In this document: in pieces, positions 25,719 through 35,307 of the stretch
Numbering within the stretch: the first letter of the stretch is position 1
Layout of the letters: each line of letters opens with the position of its first letter
Source of the DNA: Octadecabacter sp. SW4
GTDB lineage: Bacteria > Pseudomonadota > Alphaproteobacteria > Rhodobacterales > Rhodobacteraceae
Direction: 5' to 3'
Length of the DNA stretch: 64,000 nucleotides
NCBI RefSeq assembly: GCF_008065155.1
Contig: NZ_CP042819.1
Location: 2,170,001 to 2,234,000, forward strand
Program-made: the position numbers and the translations under genes
Notes under the pieces: model-generated
What the model saw: only the letters and a program-made list of their open reading frames with translations
Told to the model about the DNA's origin: nothing
The model's database searches: none

Positions 25719-27064
25719 GCTGCTGTCACAGATGTAATTTCTGCAACGATCCCGTCAATAACCTGTGACAAAAGCCCGTCGTCATCACATTCCGCCATCA
25801 CGCGGATCAAGGGTTCGGTGCCCGATTTGCGGATCAGGATACGGCCGCGGCCCTGCACCGCAGCCTCGGCGGCACTGATCGCCGACTGCACCGACGCAGC
25901 GCCGAGCGGGTCTTGCCCCTCCCCGAAACGGACGTTTTTCAGCATCTGCGGCACGGTGTCAAAACTGCGCGCGAGGGCCGAAGCCGGTTCACCGGTTTCA
26001 ATCATCGCCGCCAGAAATTGCAGGCCCGCAGCCAGACCATCACCCGTGGTGCCGTAGTCCGTCATCACGATATGGCCGGACTGTTCGCCCCCCAGATTAT
26101 AGCCACCACTGCGCATTTCGGCCACCACATGGCGGTCGCCCACCGCGGTGCGCTTCAGGTGCAAATCTTTGCTTTCAAGGAAATTTTCCAGACCCAGATT
26201 CGACATCACCGTGGCCACAAGCGTGTCTTGGGCCAGCCGCCCCTGCGCCGCCCAGCGTGCGGCGAACAGTGCCATGATCTGATCGCCATCGGCCACCGCG
26301 CCGTTTTCGTCAAGGATCATGACCCGGTCAGCGTCCCCATCAAGGCAAATGCCCAGATGCGCTCCGTGTGCGACGATCGTTTCCGCCGCGGCGCGCGTGT
26401 TGGTCGATCCGCAACCGTCGTTGATATTAAAGCCGTTCGGGCTGACACCCACGGGGATCACCTCGGCACCAAGTTCCCACAACACTTCGGGGGCGACCCG
26501 GTGCGCCGCACCATTGGCGCAGTCAATCACGACCTTCAGACCATCAAGCCGCATGCCCGACGGAAAGGTTGACTTCAGGCGCTCGGCATAGCGGAACCGC
26601 CCGTCATCGATGCGTTTTGCGCGGCCAATGTTGTTGGGCTGGACGGGCTGGATTTCGCCTGCGACGAGCGCCGCGATTTCGGCTTCGGCCTCATCGGACA
26701 GCTTGAACCCGTCGGGACCGAAAAACTTGATGCCGTTGTCGTGGTGGGGATTGTGGCTGGCGCTGATCATGATGCCCACATCGGCCCGCATCGAGGTGGT
26801 CAATAACCCCACCGCCGGTGTCGGGATCGGCCCCAGCAAAAGTACGTTCATGCCGGTGCTGGTCAACCCCGCCGTCAGCGCATTTTCAAACATATAGCCC
26901 GACAGGCGCGTATCCTTGCCGATCACGACACGGTGGCCATTGCTGCCATCGTTGCGGAAATACCGCCCCGCCGCCGCACCGATCTGCAAGGCGTTTTCAG
27001 CAGTCATCGGCCACTTGTTTGCCGTGCCGCGAATCCCGTCAGTTCCGAAAAGTGTCTTAGTCAT
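25715..27064 (-). CDS. glmM: Phosphoglucosamine mutase
   Basis: The protein has 449 residues and makes glucosamine-1-phosphate for UDP-GlcNAc, the precursor of peptidoglycan and lipid A. The phosphoserine loop is MISASHNPHHDNG (phosphorylated Ser about residue 103), the Mg loop is DGDADR, the sugar loop GGEQSGH, and the C-terminal phosphate loop RKSGTEPLIRV. It is the last gene of the folB-folP-glmM operon; its start overlaps the folP stop by 8 nt, an arrangement common in proteobacteria. Confidence 0.98.
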   Translation of the reverse strand: MTKTLFGTDGIRGTANKWPMTAENALQIGAAAGRYFRNDGSNGHRVVIGKDTRLSGYMFENALTAGLTSTGMNVLLLGPIPTPAVGLLTTSMRADVGIMISASHNPHHDNGIKFFGPDGFKLSDEAEAEIAALVAGEIQPVQPNNIGRAKRIDDGRFRYAERLKSTFPSGMRLDGLKVVIDCANGAAHRVAPEVLWELGAEVIPVGVSPNGFNINDGCGSTNTRAAAETIVAHGAHLGICLDGDADRVMILDENGAVADGDQIMALFAARWAAQGRLAQDTLVATVMSNLGLENFLESKDLHLKRTAVGDRHVVAEMRSGGYNLGGEQSGHIVMTDYGTTGDGLAAGLQFLAAMIETGEPASALARSFDTVPQMLKNVRFGEGQDPLGAASVQSAISAAEAAVQGRGRILIRKSGTEPLIRVMAECDDDGLLSQVIDGIVAEITSVTAA

Positions 27065-28073
27065 CAGCCACTTGCCCGCTCATTGTCATGTGCAGGTTCA
27101 GCGCCTGCCGCATTTCTTTCGTATCATGAACGCGCAAAATTTGCACGCCCTGCGCCACCCCGTGCAGCGCGACGGCAAGCGATCCCGGCATCCTGTCCTG
27201 CGCGTCAGGCGCGTGACCCAGTGTGCCGATGAACCGCTTGCGCGATGCGCCCAGTAGAATGGCGCAGCCAAGACTATGATAGAGGGAAATACCGCGCAAA
27301 AGCGTCACGTTATGTTGCAGCGTCTTACCAAAGCCGATGCCGGGGTCGACGACGATCCGGTGGCGGGGAATACCCGCCGCTTCCGCCAGGGCGACACGCG
27401 CCTCAAGGAAGTCGTACACATCGTGCAGCACATCGTCGTAGCGCGGATCGGCCTGCATCGTTTCAGGATCGCCCTGCGCATGCATCAAGCAGACAGGCAC
27501 CTGCGCCTTTGCGGTCACATCGGCCAGTTCGGGGTCAAAGGTAAAGGCCGCCACATCGTTCACCATGCTGGCCCCCGCCGCGAGCGCGGCCTGCGCCACA
27601 GCCGCCTTGCGCGTGTCGATCGAGATCGGCACGGCGCTGTCGGCACGGATCGCGGCAATCACCGGTGCGGTGCGGGCGATTTCATCTGCTATGGTCACTT
27701 CGGCTGCGCCGGGGCGGGTGCTTTCGCCGCCAATATCAAGGATATCCGCGCCCGCCGCTTCCATCGCCCGGGCATGGGCAAGAGCGGCGGCAGGGTCGTC
27801 AAACAGCCCACCATCGGAAAAGCTGTCTGGCGTGACGTTCAAAATGCCCATGATGCGCGGGGCGTCCAGCGACAGGCCAGCAAGCGCCGCGCGCGGCGTC
27901 GTCAGACGGGCGCGCGCGTCGGCAGGCAAGTCCAGCGCGGGTAGCAGGCGATCGGGTTGTTCGCGCCCCGACACTGCAACATGGGTAAACCACAGCCACC
28001 CGCCTGCCAGCGTCACTGCGTCGTCGGGGCGATGGGGATCGCTTTGCAAAATGGGGCGGTAATAGGTCGTCAA
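27057..28073 (-). CDS. folP: Dihydropteroate synthase
   Basis: The protein has 338 residues, longer than the usual 280 because of about 70 N-terminal residues before the barrel. It joins p-aminobenzoate to 6-hydroxymethyl-dihydropterin diphosphate in folate synthesis. The TIM-barrel signatures IMGILNVTPDSFSDGG, DIGGESTRPGA, DPGIGFGKTLQHN and GASRKRFIG are intact. It overlaps folB by 4 nt and glmM by 8 nt. Confidence 0.97.
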   Translation of the reverse strand: MTTYYRPILQSDPHRPDDAVTLAGGWLWFTHVAVSGREQPDRLLPALDLPADARARLTTPRAALAGLSLDAPRIMGILNVTPDSFSDGGLFDDPAAALAHARAMEAAGADILDIGGESTRPGAAEVTIADEIARTAPVIAAIRADSAVPISIDTRKAAVAQAALAAGASMVNDVAAFTFDPELADVTAKAQVPVCLMHAQGDPETMQADPRYDDVLHDVYDFLEARVALAEAAGIPRHRIVVDPGIGFGKTLQHNVTLLRGISLYHSLGCAILLGASRKRFIGTLGHAPDAQDRMPGSLAVALHGVAQGVQILRVHDTKEMRQALNLHMTMSGQVADD

Positions 28074-28996
28074 AGCTGCGCCTCGGTCACCGCAACGGCG
28101 CGGGTCGGTATACTGGTCGCGGGCACATCCGCCCCGATCACCAGCAGCTCGACCGCCTGCATTTCATCGGCAAACCATGCCGTCAGCGCAAGGGCATCGC
28201 GCGGGGAGGCGCTGGGGCCATCCACGGCATCAAGCACCATTTTGGACGGCGCCCAAACGCAGATCTGGCCGTTCTTCATCGCCCAGTCCAGTTCGGTGCG
28301 GGTGCCAACCACGACACAGCGCTTGTCACGCGCCGCCAGCACCCAGGCGTTTTGTTCAATCGCTAGCAGGTCAATCCGGCGCTGGGGCATCGCCGCCCCC
28401 ACCTTGGGCGCAGAGGCATCGGGCGCACCAACACAGATGATCAAAGGCGCATCACCAGTCAGCCGATCAATCCATCCGGCCAAGTGCACCGCGGCAATCG
28501 CATCATTGCTCAGGAACAGCAAACGCGGATGGGGCACATCGACCAGTTCAACACCCGCCGGCATCGTGCCATCCGCACTACGCACGATTTCGACACCCAA
28601 GGCACCGGGGCCCCGATCCAGCTTTTCGATCCGCACAAAGACGCGCAGCGCCTGGGGTTCCAAAAGGATGCGTTCTGCCACGCGGGCCGCCAGCGTTTCC
28701 AACAGGTTCAACCGCTCGGCCTGCAATTCGATCTGAATCGCCTCGGTGACGCGGTCATAGGACAGGATACGATCGACATCGTCATCCACGGGGCCCCGCA
28801 AGGGTTCGACCTCGACCACCACATTGAAACTGATCCGCTGCAATGTGCCGCGTTCGGCCTGAAAGGCTCCGATTTCGACTTCGGTCACATAGTCGCGCAA
28901 CGATATCCGGTCGCGCAGCCCCTGCGCCCCTTCGGGTGTGGTCGCTTCGGCCCGTTCCGATGGATGGGCAAAGGCAAGGCGAGTGTCCGATGGCAT
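28070..28996 (-). CDS. folB: Dihydroneopterin aldolase fused to a kinase-like domain
   Basis: The protein has 308 residues, about 2.5 times a normal FolB. Residues 30-145 are a FolB domain: ISLRDYVTEVEIGAFQAER, then LSYDRVTEAIQ and the strand LRVFVRIEKLDRG. Residues about 150-308 form a second domain with LLFLSNDAI, GQICVWAPSKMVLD and SPRDALALTAWFADEMQAVELLVIG. This second pattern resembles the end of amino-acid-kinase-fold proteins of the pterin/furan kinase type, but without a clear nucleotide loop. It is the first gene of the folate/glmM operon, with AAGGA before the ATG. Confidence 0.85.
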   Translation of the reverse strand: MPSDTRLAFAHPSERAEATTPEGAQGLRDRISLRDYVTEVEIGAFQAERGTLQRISFNVVVEVEPLRGPVDDDVDRILSYDRVTEAIQIELQAERLNLLETLAARVAERILLEPQALRVFVRIEKLDRGPGALGVEIVRSADGTMPAGVELVDVPHPRLLFLSNDAIAAVHLAGWIDRLTGDAPLIICVGAPDASAPKVGAAMPQRRIDLLAIEQNAWVLAARDKRCVVVGTRTELDWAMKNGQICVWAPSKMVLDAVDGPSASPRDALALTAWFADEMQAVELLVIGADVPATSIPTRAVAVTEAQL

Positions 28997-29089
28997 GGCG
29001 CGGTCCTTATCAGCAGCAGCACTTGCCGCATACTAAGCCACGCGCGTCATCGCAAGCACAGGGATGCGCCACCCTTGGGTCAATCGCGA

Positions 29090-29767
29090 CTAGTTGGACG
29101 CGGTGCGGGTGTCCGGGCGATAGAAATAATGCGCCCCGATGCTGGCCGTGCGCGGGAAACGGCGCGCCCATGACGGGTTCACGGCCTTGGTATGGTAATA
29201 GGTCGCGCCACCGGTCAAATCACGTGGCGCCCCGTCAACCATCAGACGCGCGACCTTGCCAACACGTGCCCATGCGGCAGGTTCGGAGACCCTTTCGGGA
29301 CGGCCATCACAGGTATAGCTGAACTGGCAGGCAAACCGACGGCCGGTGCCCTGATTAACGACACTACAGATCGAACTCGGGAATACACTGCTATCGACAC
29401 GGTTCAAGATGACTTCGGCAACGGCGAAAATGCCGCGCACGCTTTCGCCACGCGCCTCGAAATACAGCGCTTCGGTCAGGCATTCCCATTCGGCACCACC
29501 GCTGGCGCGGGGCTGGGCGGCCAGAAAAGCGCGATCATAAGTGATCGACGCCGGACCAACGGCGATATTGCGGGCTTCGGCGGGAGGTGGCGATGTCAGG
29601 GCTGTCATGCGCGACGATGGCACAACACGAAGCGCCTCGCGCTCTTGTCCAAGCACAGCGCCAAGACGGCTTTCGAGCAGAGGCTCGGCCTGCGCGCTTA
29701 CCGCTGCCAGTGCAACCAATGCGGCCAATCCAGCCGCGCGTGTCAATCGTCCCAATACAATCCGCAT
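29090..29767 (-). CDS. Cell wall hydrolase, SleB-like (Hydrolase_2)
   Basis: The protein has 225 residues from the ATG at 29767, chosen because it opens a signal peptide (MRIVLGRLTRAAGLAALVAL, cleavage near AQA-EP); an ATG at 29788 is possible. The C-terminal domain has ECLTEALYFEARGES with the catalytic Glu, AVAEVILNRVDSSVFPSSIC, FACQFSYTCDGRP, and GATYYHTKAVNPSWARRF. This is the SleB/CwlJ lytic amidase-transglycosylase family, here probably periplasmic peptidoglycan remodelling. It lies downstream of ppdK on the same strand. Confidence 0.9.
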   Translation of the reverse strand: MRIVLGRLTRAAGLAALVALAAVSAQAEPLLESRLGAVLGQEREALRVVPSSRMTALTSPPPAEARNIAVGPASITYDRAFLAAQPRASGGAEWECLTEALYFEARGESVRGIFAVAEVILNRVDSSVFPSSICSVVNQGTGRRFACQFSYTCDGRPERVSEPAAWARVGKVARLMVDGAPRDLTGGATYYHTKAVNPSWARRFPRTASIGAHYFYRPDTRTASN

Positions 29768-29944
29768 ATCCCAAACCCAGAGTTCCATGCGGTCCAGCCC
29801 CGCACAGGCAGGGGGCATCTAGGCGAAAATGTGGCAACGGTCCACCCATGCAGGTGCGGTGCTCCGCCACAACCGATGCACAATGGCAACGGGTCCGAAA
29901 ACGCACACAACACATAGAAATAAAAGCGTAAATCGCCCCTATCC

Positions 29945-32524
29945 CTAGATTGTTTCCGGTTTGGAAATAGCGAGTTGAGCGGCGGATAACCGCGCAACGG
30001 GCACACGAAACGGTGAACAAGAGACATAATCGAACCCGCGCGCCCGGCAAAACGCGATCGCGGCACGGCTTCCGCCATGTTCGCCGCAGATCGACAGAAC
30101 GATGTTTTCGTTGCCCTTGCGCCCCCGCTCGGCGCCAATCGACAGCAACTCTCCGACCCCTTCGACATCAAGTGTATGAAACGGATCTTCGGCGTAAACG
30201 CCTTGGCGCACGTAGGACGACATGAACCGCCCCGCATCGTCGCGCGACAACCCATAAGTCATCTGGGTCAGATCGTTGGTGCCAAATGACATAAAGGCCG
30301 CGTGCTGGGCGATATCCTCGGCGCGCAGGGCCGCGCGGGGCGTTTCGACCATGACGCCCAGACGATAGCTGAAATCGACGCCGGTTTCGGCCTTGACGGC
30401 GGCGGCCACCGCATCAATCCGCGTCTTGACCAGTTCAACCTCGCGCACCGCACTCACCAGCGGGATCATCACCTCGGGCGCGACGGGATCACCCTTGCGC
30501 GATGCCACGACGGTGGCTTCGAAAATGGCGCGGGCCTGCATGTCGTAAATCTCGGGGACGCTGATGCCCAGACGCACGCCCCGCATCCCCAGCATGGGAT
30601 TATATTCCTCAAGGGCCGCGACGCGGGCCATGACCTCGGACAGATGCAAATCCAGCCCCTCGGCCAGATCGCGCATCCCGGCCTTGTCTGAGGGCAAAAA
30701 CTCGTGCAGCGGCGGATCAAACAGGCGAATGCACACCGGCAGCCCCTGCATGATCTTGAACAACTCGACAAAATCGCTGCGCTGCATGGGCAAGAGGCGT
30801 TCAAGCACCTCGCGGCGATCATCGGCATCGTCGGCAAAGATCATCTCGCGCATGACACCCAGACGGTCGCCTTCAAAGAACATGTGCTCGGTGCGGCACA
30901 AACCGATACCCTGCGCGTCGAAATTGCGGGCGGTCTGGGCATCGGCGGGGGTGTCGGCATTGGCGCGAATGCCGATATCGCAAAATTCCTCGGCCCAGGT
31001 CAGCAGCGTGCGGAACCATTCATCCAAAGCGGCCTCGAGCATGGCAGGTTCACCGGCCAGAATATCGCCCGTCGTGCCATCAACAGTGATCACATCGCCT
31101 TCGACAAAACTGCGCCCGTCCGGGGTGATGATCGCGTGTTTCTTGGCGTTGATTTCCAGATCGGACGCGCCCACGACACAAGGCAACCCCAGCCCGCGAC
31201 CAATCACCGCCGCATGGCTGGTGACACCGCCGCGCATTGTCAGCACACCGTTGGCCGCGTGCATCCCGCGAATATCCTCGGGCGTGGTTTCGCGGCGCAC
31301 CAGAATGCAGGCCTCGCCCCGCGCGGCGCTGGCCTGCGCCTCGTTTGAAGAAAACACGATCCGCCCTGTGGCGGCACCGGGACTGGCGGCAATCCCGCGC
31401 ACGATCAGGTCGCGGCTGGCGCGCGGGTCCACCTGACGGTGCAGCATCTCCGACAGGGCCGAAGGCGGCACGCGCATCACCGCCTCTTCACGCGGGATCA
31501 CGCCATCATTGGCCAGATCAACCGCCACCCGCACCACTGCGCGCGACGACCGCTGCACGCGCACACCGTCCAGAATATGGAGTTTCCCGTTCTGTATGGT
31601 GAATTCGATCTGCATTTCTTCGCGTAAATGCTTGCGCGCCAAGCCGCCAATACGGATGAGTTCGGCAAAGGCATCCGGGCAGATATCTTCCAGCGCCGCG
31701 CCGCGCTTGTCCTTGGTCAGATAAATCGCGCGCTTGTTGTCATGCAGGGCATCGCGGCCCTGCGCCTGACTTTGATAGCGGCCGATCAGGCTGGGCGCGC
31801 CCGTTGTGGCATCGACGAACTGGACAACACCCGCACCACATTCCCCCGCACCAACCCCAAGCGCCATCGCCTGCACCACCAGCCCAAGGCCCGCATCCGC
31901 AGGCGCGCCCTTAGCTTGGCGCAGCAATCGCGCGGTCGTGCCTTCCCAGGTGCGCGCCATGCTGCGCAACACCTCGGCCAACTGCTCTTGCGGGTCTTGC
32001 GGGAATTCCTCGTCGGTTTCGGCCTCGTAGGTGGCCAGAAACGCGTGCAGGGTTTCGCCGCTGGGCGTGTCGGGCATATGAAACGATTCAGGGTCCAGAC
32101 GGGCCACATGTTCAGCGTAGCACTGGATAAAGCGCATATAAACTGCTGCCGCCGCCGCCTCGCCCATCGTCTCGCACATGGCGTCAAAGCGTGCGTCATT
32201 CATACCGATATTGAGGATCGCACCCGGCCCGCCCCAATCAGGGTCCTGGCTACTGGGGCGCACGGATACCAGCGGCGCTTCACCAAAATGCGACAGGATC
32301 GCGGACACATTGGGCATCCGCCCCGTTGCAATCCCGTGCACCGCCTGAAACGAAATCGCAACCGTCGTGGGCACCGGCATTTCAAGACACACCAACCGTT
32401 GCAGGCATTTCGCGCGCCCGCCATGCACCGTCGCATCCATTGATGCGGTCGGGGTGATCAGCGTCACTTCTTTGAGAGTTACGATTTTCTGCACTGCGGC
32501 ACCTGCTTTGTGTGGGCGCAGCAT
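29945..32524 (-). CDS. ppdK: Pyruvate phosphate dikinase-family protein
   Basis: The protein has about 859 residues from the ATG at 32524; a GTG at 32545 and a GTG at 32494 with AGGTG before it are alternatives. The enzyme interconverts pyruvate + ATP + Pi and PEP + AMP + PPi. The swivelling phosphohistidine is in RGGVTSHAAVIGRGLG, and the PEP barrel has IGLCRTEHMF, FGTNDLTQMTYG and the catalytic Cys in SCSPFRVPVARL. The N-terminal ATP-grasp half is less typical: SVRPSSQDPDWGGPG replaces the usual SVRSG-x-PGMMDT loop. It begins 9-30 nt after glyS. Confidence 0.9.
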   Translation of the reverse strand: MLRPHKAGAAVQKIVTLKEVTLITPTASMDATVHGGRAKCLQRLVCLEMPVPTTVAISFQAVHGIATGRMPNVSAILSHFGEAPLVSVRPSSQDPDWGGPGAILNIGMNDARFDAMCETMGEAAAAAVYMRFIQCYAEHVARLDPESFHMPDTPSGETLHAFLATYEAETDEEFPQDPQEQLAEVLRSMARTWEGTTARLLRQAKGAPADAGLGLVVQAMALGVGAGECGAGVVQFVDATTGAPSLIGRYQSQAQGRDALHDNKRAIYLTKDKRGAALEDICPDAFAELIRIGGLARKHLREEMQIEFTIQNGKLHILDGVRVQRSSRAVVRVAVDLANDGVIPREEAVMRVPPSALSEMLHRQVDPRASRDLIVRGIAASPGAATGRIVFSSNEAQASAARGEACILVRRETTPEDIRGMHAANGVLTMRGGVTSHAAVIGRGLGLPCVVGASDLEINAKKHAIITPDGRSFVEGDVITVDGTTGDILAGEPAMLEAALDEWFRTLLTWAEEFCDIGIRANADTPADAQTARNFDAQGIGLCRTEHMFFEGDRLGVMREMIFADDADDRREVLERLLPMQRSDFVELFKIMQGLPVCIRLFDPPLHEFLPSDKAGMRDLAEGLDLHLSEVMARVAALEEYNPMLGMRGVRLGISVPEIYDMQARAIFEATVVASRKGDPVAPEVMIPLVSAVREVELVKTRIDAVAAAVKAETGVDFSYRLGVMVETPRAALRAEDIAQHAAFMSFGTNDLTQMTYGLSRDDAGRFMSSYVRQGVYAEDPFHTLDVEGVGELLSIGAERGRKGNENIVLSICGEHGGSRAAIAFCRARGFDYVSCSPFRVPVARLSAAQLAISKPETI

Positions 32525-32554
32525 AGACTTGCCGCGCCCTATCACAAGGGAAAC

Positions 32555-34774
32555 CTAGCCCTCGACCACCGTCAAATCGGCCACACCAAGGCAAATCGTG
32601 CGAATTTGGTTAAGAAGGTTCAACCGATTGCGCCGCACCACCGAACTGTCGGCATTGACCTGCACATCGGTAAAGAACGCATCGATCGGCGCGCGCAAGG
32701 CCGCCATCGCCGTCATGGCAGCGCCGAAATCCTCGGCCTCCATCGCCGGAGTGATGGTTTTCTCGGCTTTATCCAGGGCGGCAAACAGCGCCTTTTCACT
32801 GGGGTCTTCTGCAAATTTCACATCCGCGCCGAACGAATACTCTACCCCATCCTTTTCCTCGGCTTGGGTGAGGATGTTGTTGGCACGTTTGAAGCCCTGC
32901 AACAGGTTTTCACCGTCATCGGTTTGCAGAAAGGCCTGCAAGGCACGGGCCCGGTTAACCAGCAACGTCAGGTCGTCATTGGCCGGCATCGCAAGGCAGG
33001 CGTCGATGACATCGTGGCGAATGCCTTCATCGCGCAGGAACACCTTGAGGCGGTCGTGGAAGAAGGCGAGAAGATCGCTGGACACATCCGGGATCTTATC
33101 GGCGACGGCCTTTGACTTCTTACTGAGCTGGTCGTGCACCGCGTCGATTGCCGCTCCGAAAACGCCATGTTCCGCGATCTCTTGCAGTAATGCGTTCAAC
33201 CCATCCAGTTCGCCCGCATCAAGGGCATTGCCGTTGATCGCAATCTTGTGCCGCACCAGTTGCGCATCGATCGATTGATCAAGACGCGTGCGGACGTCAT
33301 TGGCAAGCACCAGCCGGATCACCCCCAACGCCGCCCGGCGCAGCGCAAAGGGGTCTTTGCTCCCCGTAGGTTTTTCATCAATCGCCCAGAACCCTGTAAG
33401 CAGGTCGATCTTGTCGGCCAGCGCCACGGCCACCGAAACGGGTGCGATTGGCACATCGTCAGTGGGGCCAAGCGGGGAATAATGTTCCTCGCAGGCCGCT
33501 GCCACCGCCGGATCAAGCCCTGCCTCGGCACTATAATAACGCCCCATAAGTCCTTGAAGTTCAGGGAATTCATAGACCATTTCGGATGACAGGTCAGCCT
33601 TGGCAACGCGCGCTGCCTTTTCGGCCAGCGCAGCATCAGCTTTGACCAGCGGCGCGATATCCTTGGCCAGCGCGGCGATGCGTTCAATCCGCGCAGCCTG
33701 TGAACCCAGTTTGTTGTGAAACGTCACGTTTTCAAGGGATTGCAGCCATATCTTCATGCCATCCTTGGCCACCCGAAGATCGTTCTCCCAGAAGAACTTG
33801 GCGTCCGCAAGACGGGCCGACAACACCTTTTGGTTGCCCGCCAGAATGGTCGCGCCCTGATCGGCTGTCTCGATGTTGGCGACGGTCACGAATTTCTCGA
33901 TCCGGCCGGTTTTGCCATTGCGCACCGAAAAGAATTTCTGATGCTCTTTCATAGAAGTTTGAAGGACTTGCGGCGGCAAGTTCAAGTAGTCCTGGCCGAT
34001 TTCACCCAGCAAGACCACGGGCCATTCCACCAGCCCGGCGACCTCGGCCAGCAGGCTTTTGTCGTCGACCACCTCAAGCCCTTGGGCGAAGGCCTGATTG
34101 GTGGCTTCGTGCCAGATCATCTCGGCACGTTCATCGGCGCGCAGGATCACATTGGCCCGTTTCAGCTTGGCCTCGTAGTCGTCAAAACCCGTGACGCTAA
34201 ACGCATCCGGCCCCATGAACCGATGCCCGCGCGTGGTGTTGCCCGCCACAATCCCGTCCACGTCCAACGGCACCACCTGCGCGCCCGCCTCGTCGCTGAG
34301 GATACACAGGATGGAATGGAGCGGGCGCACCCAGCGCAGACTGCCCGCACCCCAGCGCATTGATTTCGGCCAAGGGAAACTGCGGATCGTGGTGTCCAGA
34401 ACTTCGGCAACAATCGCATCAGCCTTGCGGCCTTTTTTGGCGATCACCGCGAAATAGACCTGCCCCTTTTTGTCGTCGCGCACGTCAAGGTCTTCGCGCG
34501 CAACGCCAGCGCCGCGCAAAAACCCGTCAATCGCCTGATCGGGCGCGCCCACCTTGGGGCCTTTGCGTTCTTCGCGGGTGTCAGGGCTTTCGCCGCTCAG
34601 CCCGTTGATCGACAGGGTCAGGCGGCGCGGCGTGTGAAACGCGGCCGCCCCGGCATAGGTCAGGCCCGCATCAACCAACCCGTCCGTGACCAGCTTTTGC
34701 AGATCGGCAGCGGCTTTGGCCTGCATCCGCGCTGGAATTTCCTCGGAGAACAGCTCAATCAATAGATCAGGCAT
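32555..34774 (-). CDS. glyS: Glycine-tRNA ligase beta subunit
   Basis: The protein has 739 residues, somewhat longer than E. coli GlyS. It begins [17 protein letters not shown], as the family does, and ends with an anticodon-binding-like domain. It pairs with GlyQ as the alpha2beta2 bacterial glycyl-tRNA synthetase. Its ATG overlaps the stop of the DUF6446 gene (TAATG), so alpha subunit, membrane protein and beta subunit are one translational unit. Confidence 0.97.
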   Translation of the reverse strand: MPDLLIELFSEEIPARMQAKAAADLQKLVTDGLVDAGLTYAGAAAFHTPRRLTLSINGLSGESPDTREERKGPKVGAPDQAIDGFLRGAGVAREDLDVRDDKKGQVYFAVIAKKGRKADAIVAEVLDTTIRSFPWPKSMRWGAGSLRWVRPLHSILCILSDEAGAQVVPLDVDGIVAGNTTRGHRFMGPDAFSVTGFDDYEAKLKRANVILRADERAEMIWHEATNQAFAQGLEVVDDKSLLAEVAGLVEWPVVLLGEIGQDYLNLPPQVLQTSMKEHQKFFSVRNGKTGRIEKFVTVANIETADQGATILAGNQKVLSARLADAKFFWENDLRVAKDGMKIWLQSLENVTFHNKLGSQAARIERIAALAKDIAPLVKADAALAEKAARVAKADLSSEMVYEFPELQGLMGRYYSAEAGLDPAVAAACEEHYSPLGPTDDVPIAPVSVAVALADKIDLLTGFWAIDEKPTGSKDPFALRRAALGVIRLVLANDVRTRLDQSIDAQLVRHKIAINGNALDAGELDGLNALLQEIAEHGVFGAAIDAVHDQLSKKSKAVADKIPDVSSDLLAFFHDRLKVFLRDEGIRHDVIDACLAMPANDDLTLLVNRARALQAFLQTDDGENLLQGFKRANNILTQAEEKDGVEYSFGADVKFAEDPSEKALFAALDKAEKTITPAMEAEDFGAAMTAMAALRAPIDAFFTDVQVNADSSVVRRNRLNLLNQIRTICLGVADLTVVEG

Positions 34775-35307
34775 TACTCGCCCCTTTCCGGCACAGGTGG
34801 GCAGCCTTCGGGGGCCGGATTGCCGTCAAATACGTTTTCGCCGCAGATATTGATCTGGTGCCACGAAAAACCGCGCCCGTCAGGCATGATCGCGACAACC
34901 CGGTCAATCCCGAAGGTGATGTTCTCGACGCCCATAAAGGCAATCGCTTCGCCGCTCTCAAGGGCTTCACCAATTTCGCGGGCGTCAAAACAATCAAACC
35001 ACGATGGTGCGACCAGCGGGGCCGCATCCTCCAGAACCTCGTAGGTTTCCTGCAACATGTCCTGCGACAGCGGCGTTTCAAAGCAGGAACGGAACCGGAT
35101 CGGGCTGCTGTTGCTATCAATCGCCTTGAAGTTTTCGAACAAAATGGGTGCAGGCGCGCCAAATTCCACTGAGGTAAGTTGCACTTCTCCAACATCCTCT
35201 ACCGTGACCTCGTCATAATAGGCATAGACCTGAAGGTAATAGATGGCAAAGCCAGCGATAAAGGCCGTCGCGAACAGCCCTAGAATTGCGATACGGATCG
35301 GGGTCAT
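34774..35307 (-). CDS. DUF6446-type membrane-anchored protein between glyQ and glyS
   Basis: The protein has 177 residues: one N-terminal helix ([28 protein letters not shown] broken here as residues 4-31) then an acidic soluble domain facing the periplasm with four to five Cys ([31 protein letters not shown]). I recognise it as the unknown family kept between glyQ and glyS in Rhodobacterales. It overlaps glyQ by 4 nt and glyS by 1 nt. Function is unknown. Confidence 0.85.
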   Translation of the reverse strand: MTPIRIAILGLFATAFIAGFAIYYLQVYAYYDEVTVEDVGEVQLTSVEFGAPAPILFENFKAIDSNSSPIRFRSCFETPLSQDMLQETYEVLEDAAPLVAPSWFDCFDAREIGEALESGEAIAFMGVENITFGIDRVVAIMPDGRGFSWHQINICGENVFDGNPAPEGCPPVPERGE

